Below the pieces are notes generated by a model, which saw only the letters and a program-made list of their open reading frames with translations, was not told where the DNA came from and made no database searches. The position numbers were made by a program, and so were the translations under genes. From Solirubrobacterales bacterium (GTDB lineage: Bacteria > Actinomycetota > Thermoleophilia > Solirubrobacterales > 70-9), in assembly GCA_020438295.1 (NCBI GenBank), contig JAGQUV010000002.1, forward strand, positions 33,626-97,625: a stretch of 64,000 nucleotides of DNA, in the 5' to 3' direction. Positions 17,970 to 25,991 of this stretch are shown here, in pieces. Positions within the stretch are counted from its first letter, which is position 1, and every line of letters starts with the position of its first letter.

Positions 17970-18773
17970 CTACCGTCGATCGGCGTCGGCGGCGTCGGCT
18001 CCGGTCTTCGTGGTCATCACCCGGGCCGACCCACCGCCGAGTACGCGGCGAGTCAGGCCGGGAAGCAGGATGCGGAGGATCGCGACCAGCCGGTAGGGCC
18101 GCGGGACGTAGCGCTCGGCTTGACCGCCCGGCCCGGCGTCGAGAACGGCCTCGGCCGCCTTGTCAGGGGTCGAGACGAGCCAACGGGTCGCGAGTTTCGC
18201 CTTGAGCTCCGCGGCGGGGAATCCCTCGGTCTCGATGAAACCGGGCAGCACCGTCCCGACGTGCACCCGGTTCGGCGCCTCCTCGAGATGCAGGGCGTCG
18301 GTCCAGCCGATCAGCGCGAACTTGGAAGCGGAATAGGCGCCCGAGCCTCCCCTCGCGACGCGGCCGGCGGTGCTGGCGACGTTCACGATCGAGCTCGGGG
18401 CCGAACTCCTGAGCAGCGGCAGGAGCACCTCGGTCAGCCTGACCGTCGCGTCGAAATTGAGCTCCATGGTCCGCCGGACGTTCTCCCAGCCGCCCTCACC
18501 GAACTCGGCCCTCCAGGCGGCGCCCGCGTTGTTGACCAGCAGGTCGAGCCGGTCGTGGTGTTCCTGCAAGTGGGCCAGCACGCGACCCGGGGCTTCCGTC
18601 CCGGTCAGGTCGACCGCCAGCCAGGTCGCCGGGCACGGCAGGTCGGAGGCGATCTTCTTCAGGCGGTCCTCGCGGCGGGCGACCAGCACCAGCTCGGCAT
18701 CCGGCTCACGGGCGAGCCGCTCGGCGGTCGCCTCGCCGATCCCGCTGGACGCGCCGGTTATCAGTGCAACCAT
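17970..18773 (-). CDS. Short-chain dehydrogenase/reductase
   Basis: A classical SDR of 267 residues with unknown substrate. The N-terminal cofactor motif is ALITGASSGIGEATAERL, followed by NNAGAAW, the catalytic Ser region SIVNVASTAG, and Tyr-x-x-x-Lys in YSASKFALIGW. The C-terminal part (AVLDAGPGGQAERYVPRPYRLVAILRILLP) resembles the SDRs that end in a membrane-associated amphipathic helix. It is divergent from the mntR operon. Confidence 0.85.
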   Translation of the reverse strand: MVALITGASSGIGEATAERLAREPDAELVLVARREDRLKKIASDLPCPATWLAVDLTGTEAPGRVLAHLQEHHDRLDLLVNNAGAAWRAEFGEGGWENVRRTMELNFDATVRLTEVLLPLLRSSAPSSIVNVASTAGRVARGGSGAYSASKFALIGWTDALHLEEAPNRVHVGTVLPGFIETEGFPAAELKAKLATRWLVSTPDKAAEAVLDAGPGGQAERYVPRPYRLVAILRILLPGLTRRVLGGGSARVMTTKTGADAADADRR

Positions 18774-18779
18774 GGGCCA

Positions 18780-18785
18780 ACCCTA
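18780..18785 (-). promoter_or_regulatory. Putative -10 element of the SDR gene (TAGGGT)
   Basis: TAGGGT on the minus strand lies 6 nt before the SDR ATG at 18773. Confidence 0.35.
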
Positions 18786-18886
18786 CGCCACCCGGAGCCG
18801 CTCGGGACCCGGCCCATCTGCTCCGGCACGGGTCCCGGTCCCCACCTGCGCCTGCGCCTCTCCGGCATCTGCGAGGACGGAGAAAG

Positions 18887-18900
18887 TTTGGCATGCCATA
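18887..18900. promoter_or_regulatory. Putative manganese/iron-regulator operator upstream of mntR-mntH
   Basis: The block TTTGGCATGCCATA contains the perfect 10-bp palindrome TGGCATGCCA (18889-18898) and has further flanking A/T symmetry. It lies in an AT-rich island that stands out from the GC-rich surroundings, about 20 nt upstream of a TATATT box (18920-18925) and over the expected -35 position. It precedes a DtxR-family regulator gene, so an autoregulatory MntR-type box is likely. The exact site consensus for this lineage is not known to me. Confidence 0.55.
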
Positions 18901-18919
18901 TCTTTTTTCGTGGAGCCGT

Positions 18920-18925
18920 TATATT
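18920..18925 (+). promoter_or_regulatory. Putative -10 element of the mntR-mntH operon (TATATT)
   Basis: TATATT stands in otherwise GC-rich sequence about 50 nt before the TTG start. The palindrome 18889-18898 overlaps the expected -35 region, which would allow repression. Confidence 0.45.
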
Positions 18926-18975
18926 CCGTCGTCCATGCTCGCTCTGAAACACAGCCCGGCTCCGGCCACGCGCCA

Positions 18976-19656
18976 TTGAACCCGACGCCGGGACAGGGCT
19001 CGACCGCTGCGGTCGAGGATTACGCCAAGGCGATCTACTCGCTCACCGGGGCCAGGTCCACGACCGACTCGACCAGCGCCCTGGCCGAGAAGCTTGACCT
19101 GACCCCGGGCTCGGTATCGGCGATGCTGCGCAAGCTGGGCGACGCCGGCCTGGTCGAGCACGTCCCCTACCACGGCGTCCGCCTCACCGCGGACGGCGAA
19201 CGGGTCGCCCTGTCGGTGATCCGCCGCCACCGGCTGCTCGAACTGTTCCTGAGCGACCAGCTCGGGCTGCCCTGGGAGCAGGTCCACCAGGAGGCAGAGG
19301 TGCTCGAACATGCGCTGTCGGACGAGGTGACCGAGCGGATCGCGGGCAAGCTCGGCGAGCCCGCGGTCGATCCCCACGGAGATCCGATCCCGACCCGCGA
19401 GCTGGTCATCGATGAACCGGCGACGCGGAACCTGACCGAACTGGAGCCCGGCGAGAAGGCCGAATTCGTGCGAGTCTCGGACTCCGATCCCGAGATGCTC
19501 GAATACCTCTCGGAGCTCGGGATCGCGATCGGCCAGCAGCTCGAGCTGGTCGAACGACAGCCGTTCGACGGCCCCTGCCTGACCCGGGTCGGCGGGCGGT
19601 TGATACCGCTCGGTGCCAACCTGGCCCGGGCGATGCGGATGGAGGGGAGCGGATGA
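18976..19656 (+). CDS. mntR: DtxR-family metal-dependent transcriptional regulator (MntR/IdeR type)
   Basis: A metal-sensing repressor of about 226 residues. The winged helix is at the N-terminus (VEDYAKAIYSLTG...LAEKLDLTPGSVSAMLRKLGDAGLVEHVPYHGVRLT). The metal-binding/dimerisation domain follows (HRLLELFLSDQLGLPWEQVHQEAEVLEHALSDEV, with conserved His and Glu). The C-terminal FeoA/SH3-like domain is LTELEPGEKAEFVRVSDSD. No ATG is suitable: a TTG at 18976 fits best, and a GTG at 18910 is the alternative. The stop overlaps the mntH start (ATGA), so the pair is co-translated. The Nramp partner argues for manganese rather than iron sensing. Confidence 0.88.
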   Translation: MNPTPGQGSTAAVEDYAKAIYSLTGARSTTDSTSALAEKLDLTPGSVSAMLRKLGDAGLVEHVPYHGVRLTADGERVALSVIRRHRLLELFLSDQLGLPWEQVHQEAEVLEHALSDEVTERIAGKLGEPAVDPHGDPIPTRELVIDEPATRNLTELEPGEKAEFVRVSDSDPEMLEYLSELGIAIGQQLELVERQPFDGPCLTRVGGRLIPLGANLARAMRMEGSG

Positions 19657-20963
19657 GCGCCAGCGCGCCCGATGTCGGCAGTGGGTCGCCGACCGGCCCG
19701 GGACCGCAGCTCGACCTGCCCGTTTCCCCGTTGGCCCGGATCAAGAGCCGCGGCAGGATCCGCGGCCGGCTGGCCCTGATGGGGCCCGCATTCGTCGCGG
19801 CGGTGGCCTACATCGACCCCGGCAACTTCGCCACCAACTTCGAGTCCGGCGCGAAATTCGGCTACACGCTGGCCTGGGTGATCGTGATGGCCAACCTGAT
19901 GGCGATGCTGGTGCAGTACCTCTCGGCCAAGGCCGGCCTGGCCTCCGGCCGCAGCCTGCCCGAGCTGTGCCGCGAGAGCTTTCCCAGGACGACCAACTTC
20001 TTCCTCTGGGTGCAGGCCGAGATCGTCGCGATCGCGACCGACCTGGCCGAGTTCGTCGGTGCAGCGATCGGGCTCAACCTGCTGTTCGGGGTGCCGCTGT
20101 TCCCGGCCGGCCTGATCACCGCGGTGGTCGCGATCGCGATACTGACCCTCGAGCAGCGGGGCTACCGCAGGTTCGAGCTGGCGATCGTCGGGCTGCTCGG
20201 GCTGGTCGCGCTGGGCTTTCTTTACGACCTGATCGCGGTCGGCAACCAGTCTGCCTCGGGGATCGCCTCCGGGCTCGTGCCCGGGTTCAGCGGCAACGAC
20301 TCGGTCTACCTGGCGATCGGGATCATCGGGGCCACAGTGATGCCGCACGTGATCTACCTGCATTCGGCGCTGACCCAGCGGCGGATCGTGCCGGTCAACG
20401 AGGAGGAGCGGCAGGAGCTGCTGCGCTACACCCGGGTCGACTGCATCGTCGGACTGGGCATCGCCGGGCTGATCAACCTCTCGATGCTGTTCGTCGCGGT
20501 GGCGCTGTTCAACAAGACCGGCAACACCGGGGTCGACTCGATCGAGGCGGCCTACGACGGCCTGCTGACCCTGGTCGGAGGCGGGGCCGCCCTGGCCTTC
20601 GCGGTCGCCCTGCTGGCCTCGGGCCTGTCTTCGTCCAGCGTCGGTACCTACGCCGGGCAGGTGGTGATGCAGGGCTTCATCCAGCGCAAGATCCCGATCT
20701 ACGTACGACGAATCGTGACCATGACCCCCGCCCTGGTGGTGCTCGCCCTCGGTCTGCCGACCACCCAGACCCTGGTGGTCTCCCAGGTGGTCCTTTCGTT
20801 CGGTATCCCGTTCGCCCTGGTCCCGTTGATCCTGGTCACCCGCAAGGCCGAGCTGATGGGCACGCTGGTCAACCGGTCGCACACGACCGCGGTGGCCTCG
20901 GTGATCGCGGCGATCATCAGCGCGCTGAACGTCTACCTGATCTACGCGACGATCTTCGGCTAG
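19653..20963 (+). CDS. mntH: Nramp family divalent metal (manganese) transporter
   Basis: Proton-coupled Mn2+/Fe2+ importer; 436 residues with a ~45-residue hydrophilic N-terminus, then about eleven transmembrane helices. The metal-binding motif of helix 1 is AYIDPGNFATNFESG, and that of helix 6 is ATVMPHVIYLHSAL (MPH). Both are canonical for Nramp transporters. It begins inside the mntR stop codon. Control by the upstream palindrome is inferred. Confidence 0.94.
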   Translation: MSASAPDVGSGSPTGPGPQLDLPVSPLARIKSRGRIRGRLALMGPAFVAAVAYIDPGNFATNFESGAKFGYTLAWVIVMANLMAMLVQYLSAKAGLASGRSLPELCRESFPRTTNFFLWVQAEIVAIATDLAEFVGAAIGLNLLFGVPLFPAGLITAVVAIAILTLEQRGYRRFELAIVGLLGLVALGFLYDLIAVGNQSASGIASGLVPGFSGNDSVYLAIGIIGATVMPHVIYLHSALTQRRIVPVNEEERQELLRYTRVDCIVGLGIAGLINLSMLFVAVALFNKTGNTGVDSIEAAYDGLLTLVGGGAALAFAVALLASGLSSSSVGTYAGQVVMQGFIQRKIPIYVRRIVTMTPALVVLALGLPTTQTLVVSQVVLSFGIPFALVPLILVTRKAELMGTLVNRSHTTAVASVIAAIISALNVYLIYATIFG

Positions 20964-21048
20964 CGCGACCGGGTCTGCCAATTCGATTCCCGGTCCCAAA
21001 TCGATTTCCGATTTCACCACATCGAGAGCAGGGGACCCTGGCGGTTTC

Positions 21049-21077
21049 TTGACATCCCGGGTCCGACCCGCTTTGCT
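21049..21077 (+). promoter_or_regulatory. Promoter of the crotonase gene (TTGACA-17-TTTGCT)
   Basis: A perfect TTGACA (21049-21054), a 17-nt spacer, and TTTGCT (21072-21077) lie 7 nt before the ATG at 21085. This is the clearest two-box promoter in the window and would give a leaderless message. The rest of the 121-nt gap after mntH holds no other feature I recognise. Confidence 0.6.
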
Positions 21078-21084
21078 CCCGCGC

Positions 21085-21999
21085 ATGCCCGACAGCGCCC
21101 CCACCGGTGAATACGAGACGATCCTGGCCGCCCACGACGGAGCGATCGCCACGATCACCCTCAACCGCCCGGACGAGCTCAATACCTTCGTGCCGCCCCT
21201 GCCCGACGAATTCGAGGCCGCCGTGGTGGCGGCCACGCGCGATCCCGAGGTCAAGGTGATCGTGGTCAGGGGCGCCGGCCGCGCATTCAGCGGCGGCTAC
21301 GACTTCGGCGGCGGCTTCCGGCACTGGGGCGAGGCGATCGAGACCGACGGGGAATGGGATCCCGGCAAGGACTTCGCCTGGGCCAGCTCGCCGCTCGTCG
21401 CGCCGACCCAGAAGCTCTTCTCGATCTGGCGGACCTTCAAGCCGGTGATCTGCCAGGTGCACGGCTGGTGCGTGGGCGGCGCCAGCGACTTCGCGCTCGG
21501 CGCGGACCTGGTCGTCGCCAGCGAGGACGCGGTGATCGGTACCCCGTACAGCCGCATGTGGGGTGCCTACCTGTCCGGCATGTGGATCTACCGGCTCGGG
21601 CTGGCGAAAGCCAAATGGCATGCGCTGACCGGCCGGCCCCTGTCGGGCCGTGAGGCCGCCGACTGCGACCTGATCAACGAGGCCGTTTCGTTCGACGAGC
21701 TCGAGGACCGGGTAGCCGAGATCGCTTCCGAGCTCTGCGAAATCCCGCTCTCCCAGCTGGCCGCGATGAAGCTGTGCGTGAACCACGCGTACGAGCAGCA
21801 GGGGATCGGCTCGGTCCAGCAGCTCGGGCCGATCCTCGACGGCCTGATGCGAAACACCCCCGACGCGCTCCGGTTCATCGACGAAGCGGCGAACGACGGG
21901 GTGCGCTCGGTGATCGAGAAGCGCGACGGCCCGTTCGGTGACTACAGCCAGGCGCCGCCCGAACGCCGGCCGGACCCGGACAACACCATCGACCCGTAA
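21085..21999 (+). CDS. Enoyl-CoA hydratase/isomerase (crotonase) family protein
   Basis: A crotonase-fold acyl-CoA enzyme, 304 residues. The fold is shown by AAHDGAIATITLNRPDELNTF, the first oxyanion-hole segment GAGRAFSGGYDFGGGF, and the second VHGWCVGGASDFALGADLVVAS. The usual catalytic glutamates of enoyl-CoA hydratase are not obvious: the region after the oxyanion hole reads EDAVIGTPYSRMWGAYL. A different reaction on a CoA thioester is therefore possible. The in-frame GTG at 21049 lies inside the promoter, so the ATG at 21085 is used. Confidence 0.85.
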   Translation: MPDSAPTGEYETILAAHDGAIATITLNRPDELNTFVPPLPDEFEAAVVAATRDPEVKVIVVRGAGRAFSGGYDFGGGFRHWGEAIETDGEWDPGKDFAWASSPLVAPTQKLFSIWRTFKPVICQVHGWCVGGASDFALGADLVVASEDAVIGTPYSRMWGAYLSGMWIYRLGLAKAKWHALTGRPLSGREAADCDLINEAVSFDELEDRVAEIASELCEIPLSQLAAMKLCVNHAYEQQGIGSVQQLGPILDGLMRNTPDALRFIDEAANDGVRSVIEKRDGPFGDYSQAPPERRPDPDNTIDP

Positions 22000-22060
22000 C
22001 CGGCCGGGCCCCTGCGGCACCCCGGCGGCCGTGGCGGCCGTTCGCCGCGGACCGGGAGAG

Positions 22061-22134
<74 letters not shown>

Positions 22135-22200
22135 CGACGAGGGACTTTATCCGGCCCCCACCGGCGTCGCAGGCTCTCGAAACCGGGCCGGCGGATCCCG

Positions 22201-22319
22201 CGACCGATGGTCAGTAGCGAAGCAGCGCCAGCACCCCGCCGGACTGGGCCAGGGCCGGGACCTCGTCGACAGAGGCCGAGCTGACCTGGGCGTCGGTCCT
22301 GATCGCCAGCTCGACCAGC
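22201..22319. repeat. Left copy of a 119-bp direct repeat (3' end of the VLRF1-family gene)
   Basis: Identical to 24116-24234 except for one base (A at 22271, C at 24186). The right copy is the last 107 bases of the VLRF1-family gene plus 10 bases beyond its stop. Beyond 22319 similarity falls away over about 15 bases. The offset between copies is 1915 bp and the interval contains exactly one gene, the beta-helix protein. Confidence 0.9.
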
Positions 22320-22339
22320 ACCGCCGGCACCGGGACGCG
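22211..22339 (-). pseudogene. Orphan 3' fragment of the VLRF1-family gene
   Basis: On the minus strand this stretch still encodes LVELAIRTDAQVSSASVDEVPALAQ and the rest of the C-terminus followed by a stop (22211-22213), as in the intact gene, but nothing of the gene lies upstream of it. The single base difference from the intact copy is synonymous (Ser TCT versus TCG). It has no start codon and abuts the stop of the beta-helix gene. Confidence 0.75.
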
Positions 22340-24055
22340 TCAGCAGCCGCCGCGGGATGCGCGGTTCGTCGACCCTTCGAGGTTCGATCTGACCGACACG
22401 GCGCGAGGCGTTCCCTTGACGCGATTTCCGGCCAGTCGAACGCAGGCCACACGGTTGTTCTTCGCCGTCCTCCCGCGCCCACCAATGAGCTTGATCCCGG
22501 CTCGGACGGCCTTGAGCCTGTTCTTGATCCTGTTCCTCTTGATCACCACGTCCCGGATCAGTCCGCGGCGACTGCGGTCGTCGCCCCCCTTTAGCAAGAC
22601 GCCGGCCTGCTCAGCGAGCTTGCCTCGCGGCCGATGCCCACTTCCGTTCTCGATCGTGTTCGAGCGGAGCGTGAGGTCGGTGATCAGGTTGCCCGTCGCC
22701 CACCGGCGCCCATAGTGGGCTCCGCCGGTTTCGAGCGCCACGGCTTTGGCTACGTCCCTGGAGGTGATGACGTTGCGCTCGACGGTCACCTCGCGGACAC
22801 GGTTCCTGGAGCCCGCGGCACCGCCGCCGCCCGCCTGGACGAAGACACCGAAATCCAATTCACCGCTGACCCGGTTGCCTGTGACCTTGACGTCCCGCAG
22901 CAGGTTGCGATCCGGCGTGAGGCGAGGGCGCAAGCCGGGCTCGGTGGCCTCCGCCGTGTCAGAGCCGGCCCGAAGGACGATCCCCTGGCAAGCGACGCAG
23001 TCTCGGCGCCCGGGCCGGACGAGCTTGACCCTATTGCCGCGCACCCGGACCCCTTCGGTGGTATTGCCCTGCGCACGTCCGACCCCAGCGGCCACTGCGA
23101 TCCCTTCCATGCCGCGACCCTTACCCTCGATCGTGTTGTTGGCGATCAGCACCTCTGAGATCGGGGCTGGGACCCCATCGGTGCCGGGGTCACCCCCCTG
23201 CTCGACGGTGATCCCGCCCAGGTAGCCGGCCTTCTGCAGCTGGATGTCGTTGCCGGTGATCGTGGCCCGCTCGATGCGGTCGCCGCTGTTGCCCAGGCTG
23301 AGGCCGATCCCACCGCTCCTCACCACGGTGTTGTCCGCGATCGTCGTGTCCTGAAACGCGTTGTACGTCCTGCACGGGTCCGGGTCCGGCAGGCCGCAGG
23401 CGGTGCTGGCAGATGAGACGAGGGCAACGCTGTTCACCCGGCTGTCGCGGATCCGCAGGTTGCTGATGACGTTGTCGGCCAACGTACGGTGGGTCGGCAG
23501 TACATCTCCTTGCGTGGCGTCCGCGTCGATCGCGACACCGGTCGCGAAGCCCTGCAGGATCAGACCGTGCAGGCGGTTGCCGCTGGAGCTGATCTGGATT
23601 CCACGCGACCATCTCGTTTGCTGGCCGTTGCCTAGCCTGACATCGGGCCCGCCGTCACCGTCGATGTCGCCCTCGATGCTTACCCCGCCACCGGCGAGAA
23701 CGGGGATCCTTCGCAGCGTGATCGTCTTGCCTTTCAGCCCCGCTGCAAAGCCGATCGAGTAGGCGCCGGGGTCGTTATTGGCCACCTCGATCGCCTCCCC
23801 AAACGAAACGCCGTCCATCCCCGGGTTGGCGGCCAACGCCTGAGCGCTTGACGTATCCCCGTTGATGTCGTCGGAGGCACCGGTGACCACAATGGTGGTC
23901 CCGGCAGCGCTTGCCTCCTCTTCGATCCCGTCGACCGCGATGATCGTCGCGGCCAGCGCCAGGCCGGCGGCGAGTGCGAGCAGGGCCGCGGTCCGCTTGG
24001 TAGCACCGCGGCTGTGGCCATTGCGAACCTGGCGTGGTTTGCCGGAAAGCTTCAT
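22340..24055 (-). CDS. Secreted parallel beta-helix (right-handed) repeat protein
   Basis: A 571-residue exported protein of unknown role. A basic N-terminus (KLSGKPRQVRNGHSRGATKR) and hydrophobic core (TAALLALAAGLALAATIIAV) form a signal peptide. The body is a run of ~25-30-residue coils with N-rich turns, such as NRLHGLILQGFATGVAI, DRIERATITGNDIQLQ, SEVLIANNTIEGKG and VKVTGNRVSGELDFGVFVQ. This pattern is typical of pectate-lyase-like beta-helices and of polymorphic outer-surface proteins. The C-terminus is basic (AKNNRVACVRLAGNRVKGTPRAV...). No catalytic residues can be assigned. The frame is open upstream inside the neighbouring gene, but the ATG at 24055 begins the signal peptide. It is the only gene between the 119-bp repeats. 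Confidence 0.75.
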   Translation of the reverse strand: MKLSGKPRQVRNGHSRGATKRTAALLALAAGLALAATIIAVDGIEEEASAAGTTIVVTGASDDINGDTSSAQALAANPGMDGVSFGEAIEVANNDPGAYSIGFAAGLKGKTITLRRIPVLAGGGVSIEGDIDGDGGPDVRLGNGQQTRWSRGIQISSSGNRLHGLILQGFATGVAIDADATQGDVLPTHRTLADNVISNLRIRDSRVNSVALVSSASTACGLPDPDPCRTYNAFQDTTIADNTVVRSGGIGLSLGNSGDRIERATITGNDIQLQKAGYLGGITVEQGGDPGTDGVPAPISEVLIANNTIEGKGRGMEGIAVAAGVGRAQGNTTEGVRVRGNRVKLVRPGRRDCVACQGIVLRAGSDTAEATEPGLRPRLTPDRNLLRDVKVTGNRVSGELDFGVFVQAGGGGAAGSRNRVREVTVERNVITSRDVAKAVALETGGAHYGRRWATGNLITDLTLRSNTIENGSGHRPRGKLAEQAGVLLKGGDDRSRRGLIRDVVIKRNRIKNRLKAVRAGIKLIGGRGRTAKNNRVACVRLAGNRVKGTPRAVSVRSNLEGSTNRASRGGC

Positions 24056-24115
24056 GCGGGCTACCCCATCACAAGCCCGCGCAGGGGTCAAGGAGCCCGC
24101 TACCGGAGCCGGCTG

Positions 24116-24234
24116 CGACCGATGGTCAGTAGCGAAGCAGCGCCAGCACCCCGCCGGACTGGGCCAGGGCCGGGACCTCGTCGACCGAGGCCGAGCTGAC
24201 CTGGGCGTCGGTCCTGATCGCCAGCTCGACCAGC
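24116..24234. repeat. Right copy of the 119-bp direct repeat
   Basis: Matches 22201-22319 with one mismatch. It covers the 3' end and stop codon of the intact VLRF1-family gene, so a recombination between the copies would remove the beta-helix gene and leave this gene complete. Confidence 0.9.
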
Positions 24235-25283
24235 GCCTCCTGCACCGATGGCTCGCCGGCATCCTCGATCGCCCGACGGGCCCCGTCGGACAGCGTTTCC
24301 GCCTTCTCCTCGATGTACGGGTCGACCACCAGGTGTTCGACCCTGCCCTCGGTCAGCGCGATCACCGCCTCGTCGGCCCCACCGGCCCCGCGACTCCCGG
24401 CCCTGATCCGCTCCAGCGCATCGTCGGCGACCCGGTTGACCCTGAGCCGCCAGGCCTCGCGCAGGTATGGGTCGAGGTGCTGGGCCGCCTCGGCCGGGCT
24501 GAGGTCGATCAGGTTGTTCGGCACCACATCGGCGACCAGCTCGCGGACGCCGGGCGGGAGCGAGTCGACGAACTCCCGGCCCAGCTCGTTGTCTGCCGCG
24601 ATCAGCAGCCGCTCCAGCTCCAGGTCCCCGGCGCTTTCGGCGACCGCCTTGCCGGCCGCCTTGACGAACCGGCTACGCCACACGTCCACCCGGTCCTCGT
24701 AGGCCCTGGTGTGGCTCACGCTCTGCTGCCCGCGGCCCTGTCCGCCGCGGGCGGCGCCCCGGTACTCGCGCCAGTCACCGACCTCGAGGTCGAAGGTCGA
24801 GGTCTCCAGCTCTTCGACGTGACCGTCGCGCCATTCGAGCAGCCGGACCTGCTCGTGGCTGATCAGGACCAGACCGGTCCGCCGGCCCCGGTCGAGCACG
24901 TCCATCATCGGCCAGATCACCGGGCCGCCATCGAGGCAGACGAAGTCGTCGCGCACCGGGATCTGGAAGGTGTGCAGTGCGTCGATCGAGCGATCGGCAT
25001 TGAGGAACAGGGCCACGCTGCGGCCGCGCTCGGCGGCCGAGATCTCGGTCAGCCGGCGTTCAGCCTCGCCGCACAGCCGGCGCGCGGTCTCTTCACCGGC
25101 GTGACCGCCCCCCGCCGAGCCGACTGCCGCCCGCAGCCCGTTCTTCAGGGCGACCAGCCATCCCGGAGCCTCTCCCTTGTTGGCCGGGTCACGCGGGTCG
25201 GTGCGGCAGAACGCCGAAAGCACCGGTCCTTCGGACTCGCGGTCGATCAACTCTCTCAGTTCGGCGATCTGGTTGCTGTTCAT
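24126..25283 (-). CDS. VLRF1/baeRF-family eRF1-like release factor homologue
   Basis: A 385-residue member of the bacterial/archaeal eRF1-like families (Vms1-like release factors), thought to free nascent chains from ribosome-associated tRNA in quality control; this is family knowledge, not shown here. The N-terminal domain has GPVLSAFCRTDPRD and RSVALFLNADRS. The central domain (GLVLISHEQVRLLEWRDG) is followed by a glycine/glutamine loop RGGQGRGQQS at about residues 199-208, which resembles the GGQ hydrolysis loop. The C-terminal eL30-like domain ends ALAQSGGVLALLRY, as usual in the family. It overlaps the upstream unknown gene by 4 nt. Its last 107 bases are duplicated at 22211. Confidence 0.82.
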   Translation of the reverse strand: MNSNQIAELRELIDRESEGPVLSAFCRTDPRDPANKGEAPGWLVALKNGLRAAVGSAGGGHAGEETARRLCGEAERRLTEISAAERGRSVALFLNADRSIDALHTFQIPVRDDFVCLDGGPVIWPMMDVLDRGRRTGLVLISHEQVRLLEWRDGHVEELETSTFDLEVGDWREYRGAARGGQGRGQQSVSHTRAYEDRVDVWRSRFVKAAGKAVAESAGDLELERLLIAADNELGREFVDSLPPGVRELVADVVPNNLIDLSPAEAAQHLDPYLREAWRLRVNRVADDALERIRAGSRGAGGADEAVIALTEGRVEHLVVDPYIEEKAETLSDGARRAIEDAGEPSVQEALVELAIRTDAQVSSASVDEVPALAQSGGVLALLRY

Positions 25284-25978
25284 TGCTTCTCCACTCCGTC
25301 CGTCTGTTCTTCGAGTTCGGATTCGGGGACTTCGATGTCGTAGAGGCTCTCGCTGCCCAGGTTCTTTCCGCGCGAGTTCCAGAGATGCACCTCCAGGTAG
25401 GCCTCGTCGCCGTAGTTCCTCAGCGCGTCAGGTGCGATCAGGGTGAAGCGGTTCGAGAACAGCGGGTCCTGGTCGACCGTGATCCCGGCGATCTCGGCGG
25501 TTGCCGCATAGGCGTCGCGAACCATCGAACGTCCCCAGACCAGGGTCATGTCGGCCGCCCGCCCGTTCTCGCCCTGCCACGGCCCGATCACCTCGTCGCT
25601 CAGATCGATCGACCAGTCACGGTTGTCGGCGGCGATCACGTCGGTGAAGTCGGCCGAGGCGCGGAAGTCGGACGGGTCGTCCCCTTCCGGCTGGACGAAG
25701 CTGACGAAACCGAAGAACTCGATCGCCTCGGGCTCCTCGCCTTCGGCCAGCACCGCTTCGCCTTCGGCCGAGGCCGGGATCCAGACCCGGCCGCTCCACG
25801 AGCGTTCCGGAAACCAGGTGATCTGTTCCGGGAGGGCCGTCCCCTCGGGCAGGTCCTCGATTTCCCCGATCGCGTCCCTGAACGCGCTCCTGAGCCGTTC
25901 GGCGAACCGGCCGTGGGGAATGCCGTGCTGGGAGGCGTCGGCGACGAATCGCGGGATGGGCAGGTTGTCGATAGCCAT
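25280..25978 (-). CDS. Conserved-looking hypothetical protein co-translated with the VLRF1-family gene
   Basis: A 232-residue soluble acidic protein that I do not recognise. It has no signal peptide or membrane segment. Visible features are an N-terminal helical part (ADASQHGIPHGRFAERLRSAF), a proline/tryptophan-containing middle (ITWFPERSWSGRVWIP) and an acidic C-terminus (VPESELEEQTDGVEKQ). Its stop overlaps the start of the VLRF1-family gene by 4 nt, so the two are probably translated together and may act together. Confidence 0.6.
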   Translation of the reverse strand: MAIDNLPIPRFVADASQHGIPHGRFAERLRSAFRDAIGEIEDLPEGTALPEQITWFPERSWSGRVWIPASAEGEAVLAEGEEPEAIEFFGFVSFVQPEGDDPSDFRASADFTDVIAADNRDWSIDLSDEVIGPWQGENGRAADMTLVWGRSMVRDAYAATAEIAGITVDQDPLFSNRFTLIAPDALRNYGDEAYLEVHLWNSRGKNLGSESLYDIEVPESELEEQTDGVEKQ

Positions 25979-25985
25979 GGCGCTG

Positions 25986-25991
25986 ACCCTA
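25986..25991 (-). promoter_or_regulatory. Putative -10 element (TAGGGT) overlapping the galT stop codon
   Basis: TAGGGT on the minus strand lies 7 nt before the ATG at 25978; its first three bases are the TAG stop of galT. An internal promoter here would start a leaderless message for the unknown/VLRF1 pair. Confidence 0.35.

Noticed and set aside
22340..24262. 640-codon version of the beta-helix gene starting inside the VLRF1-family gene
   Set aside because: Residues before 24055 are an antisense-type frame of the neighbour's 3' end; the signal peptide starts at 24055.
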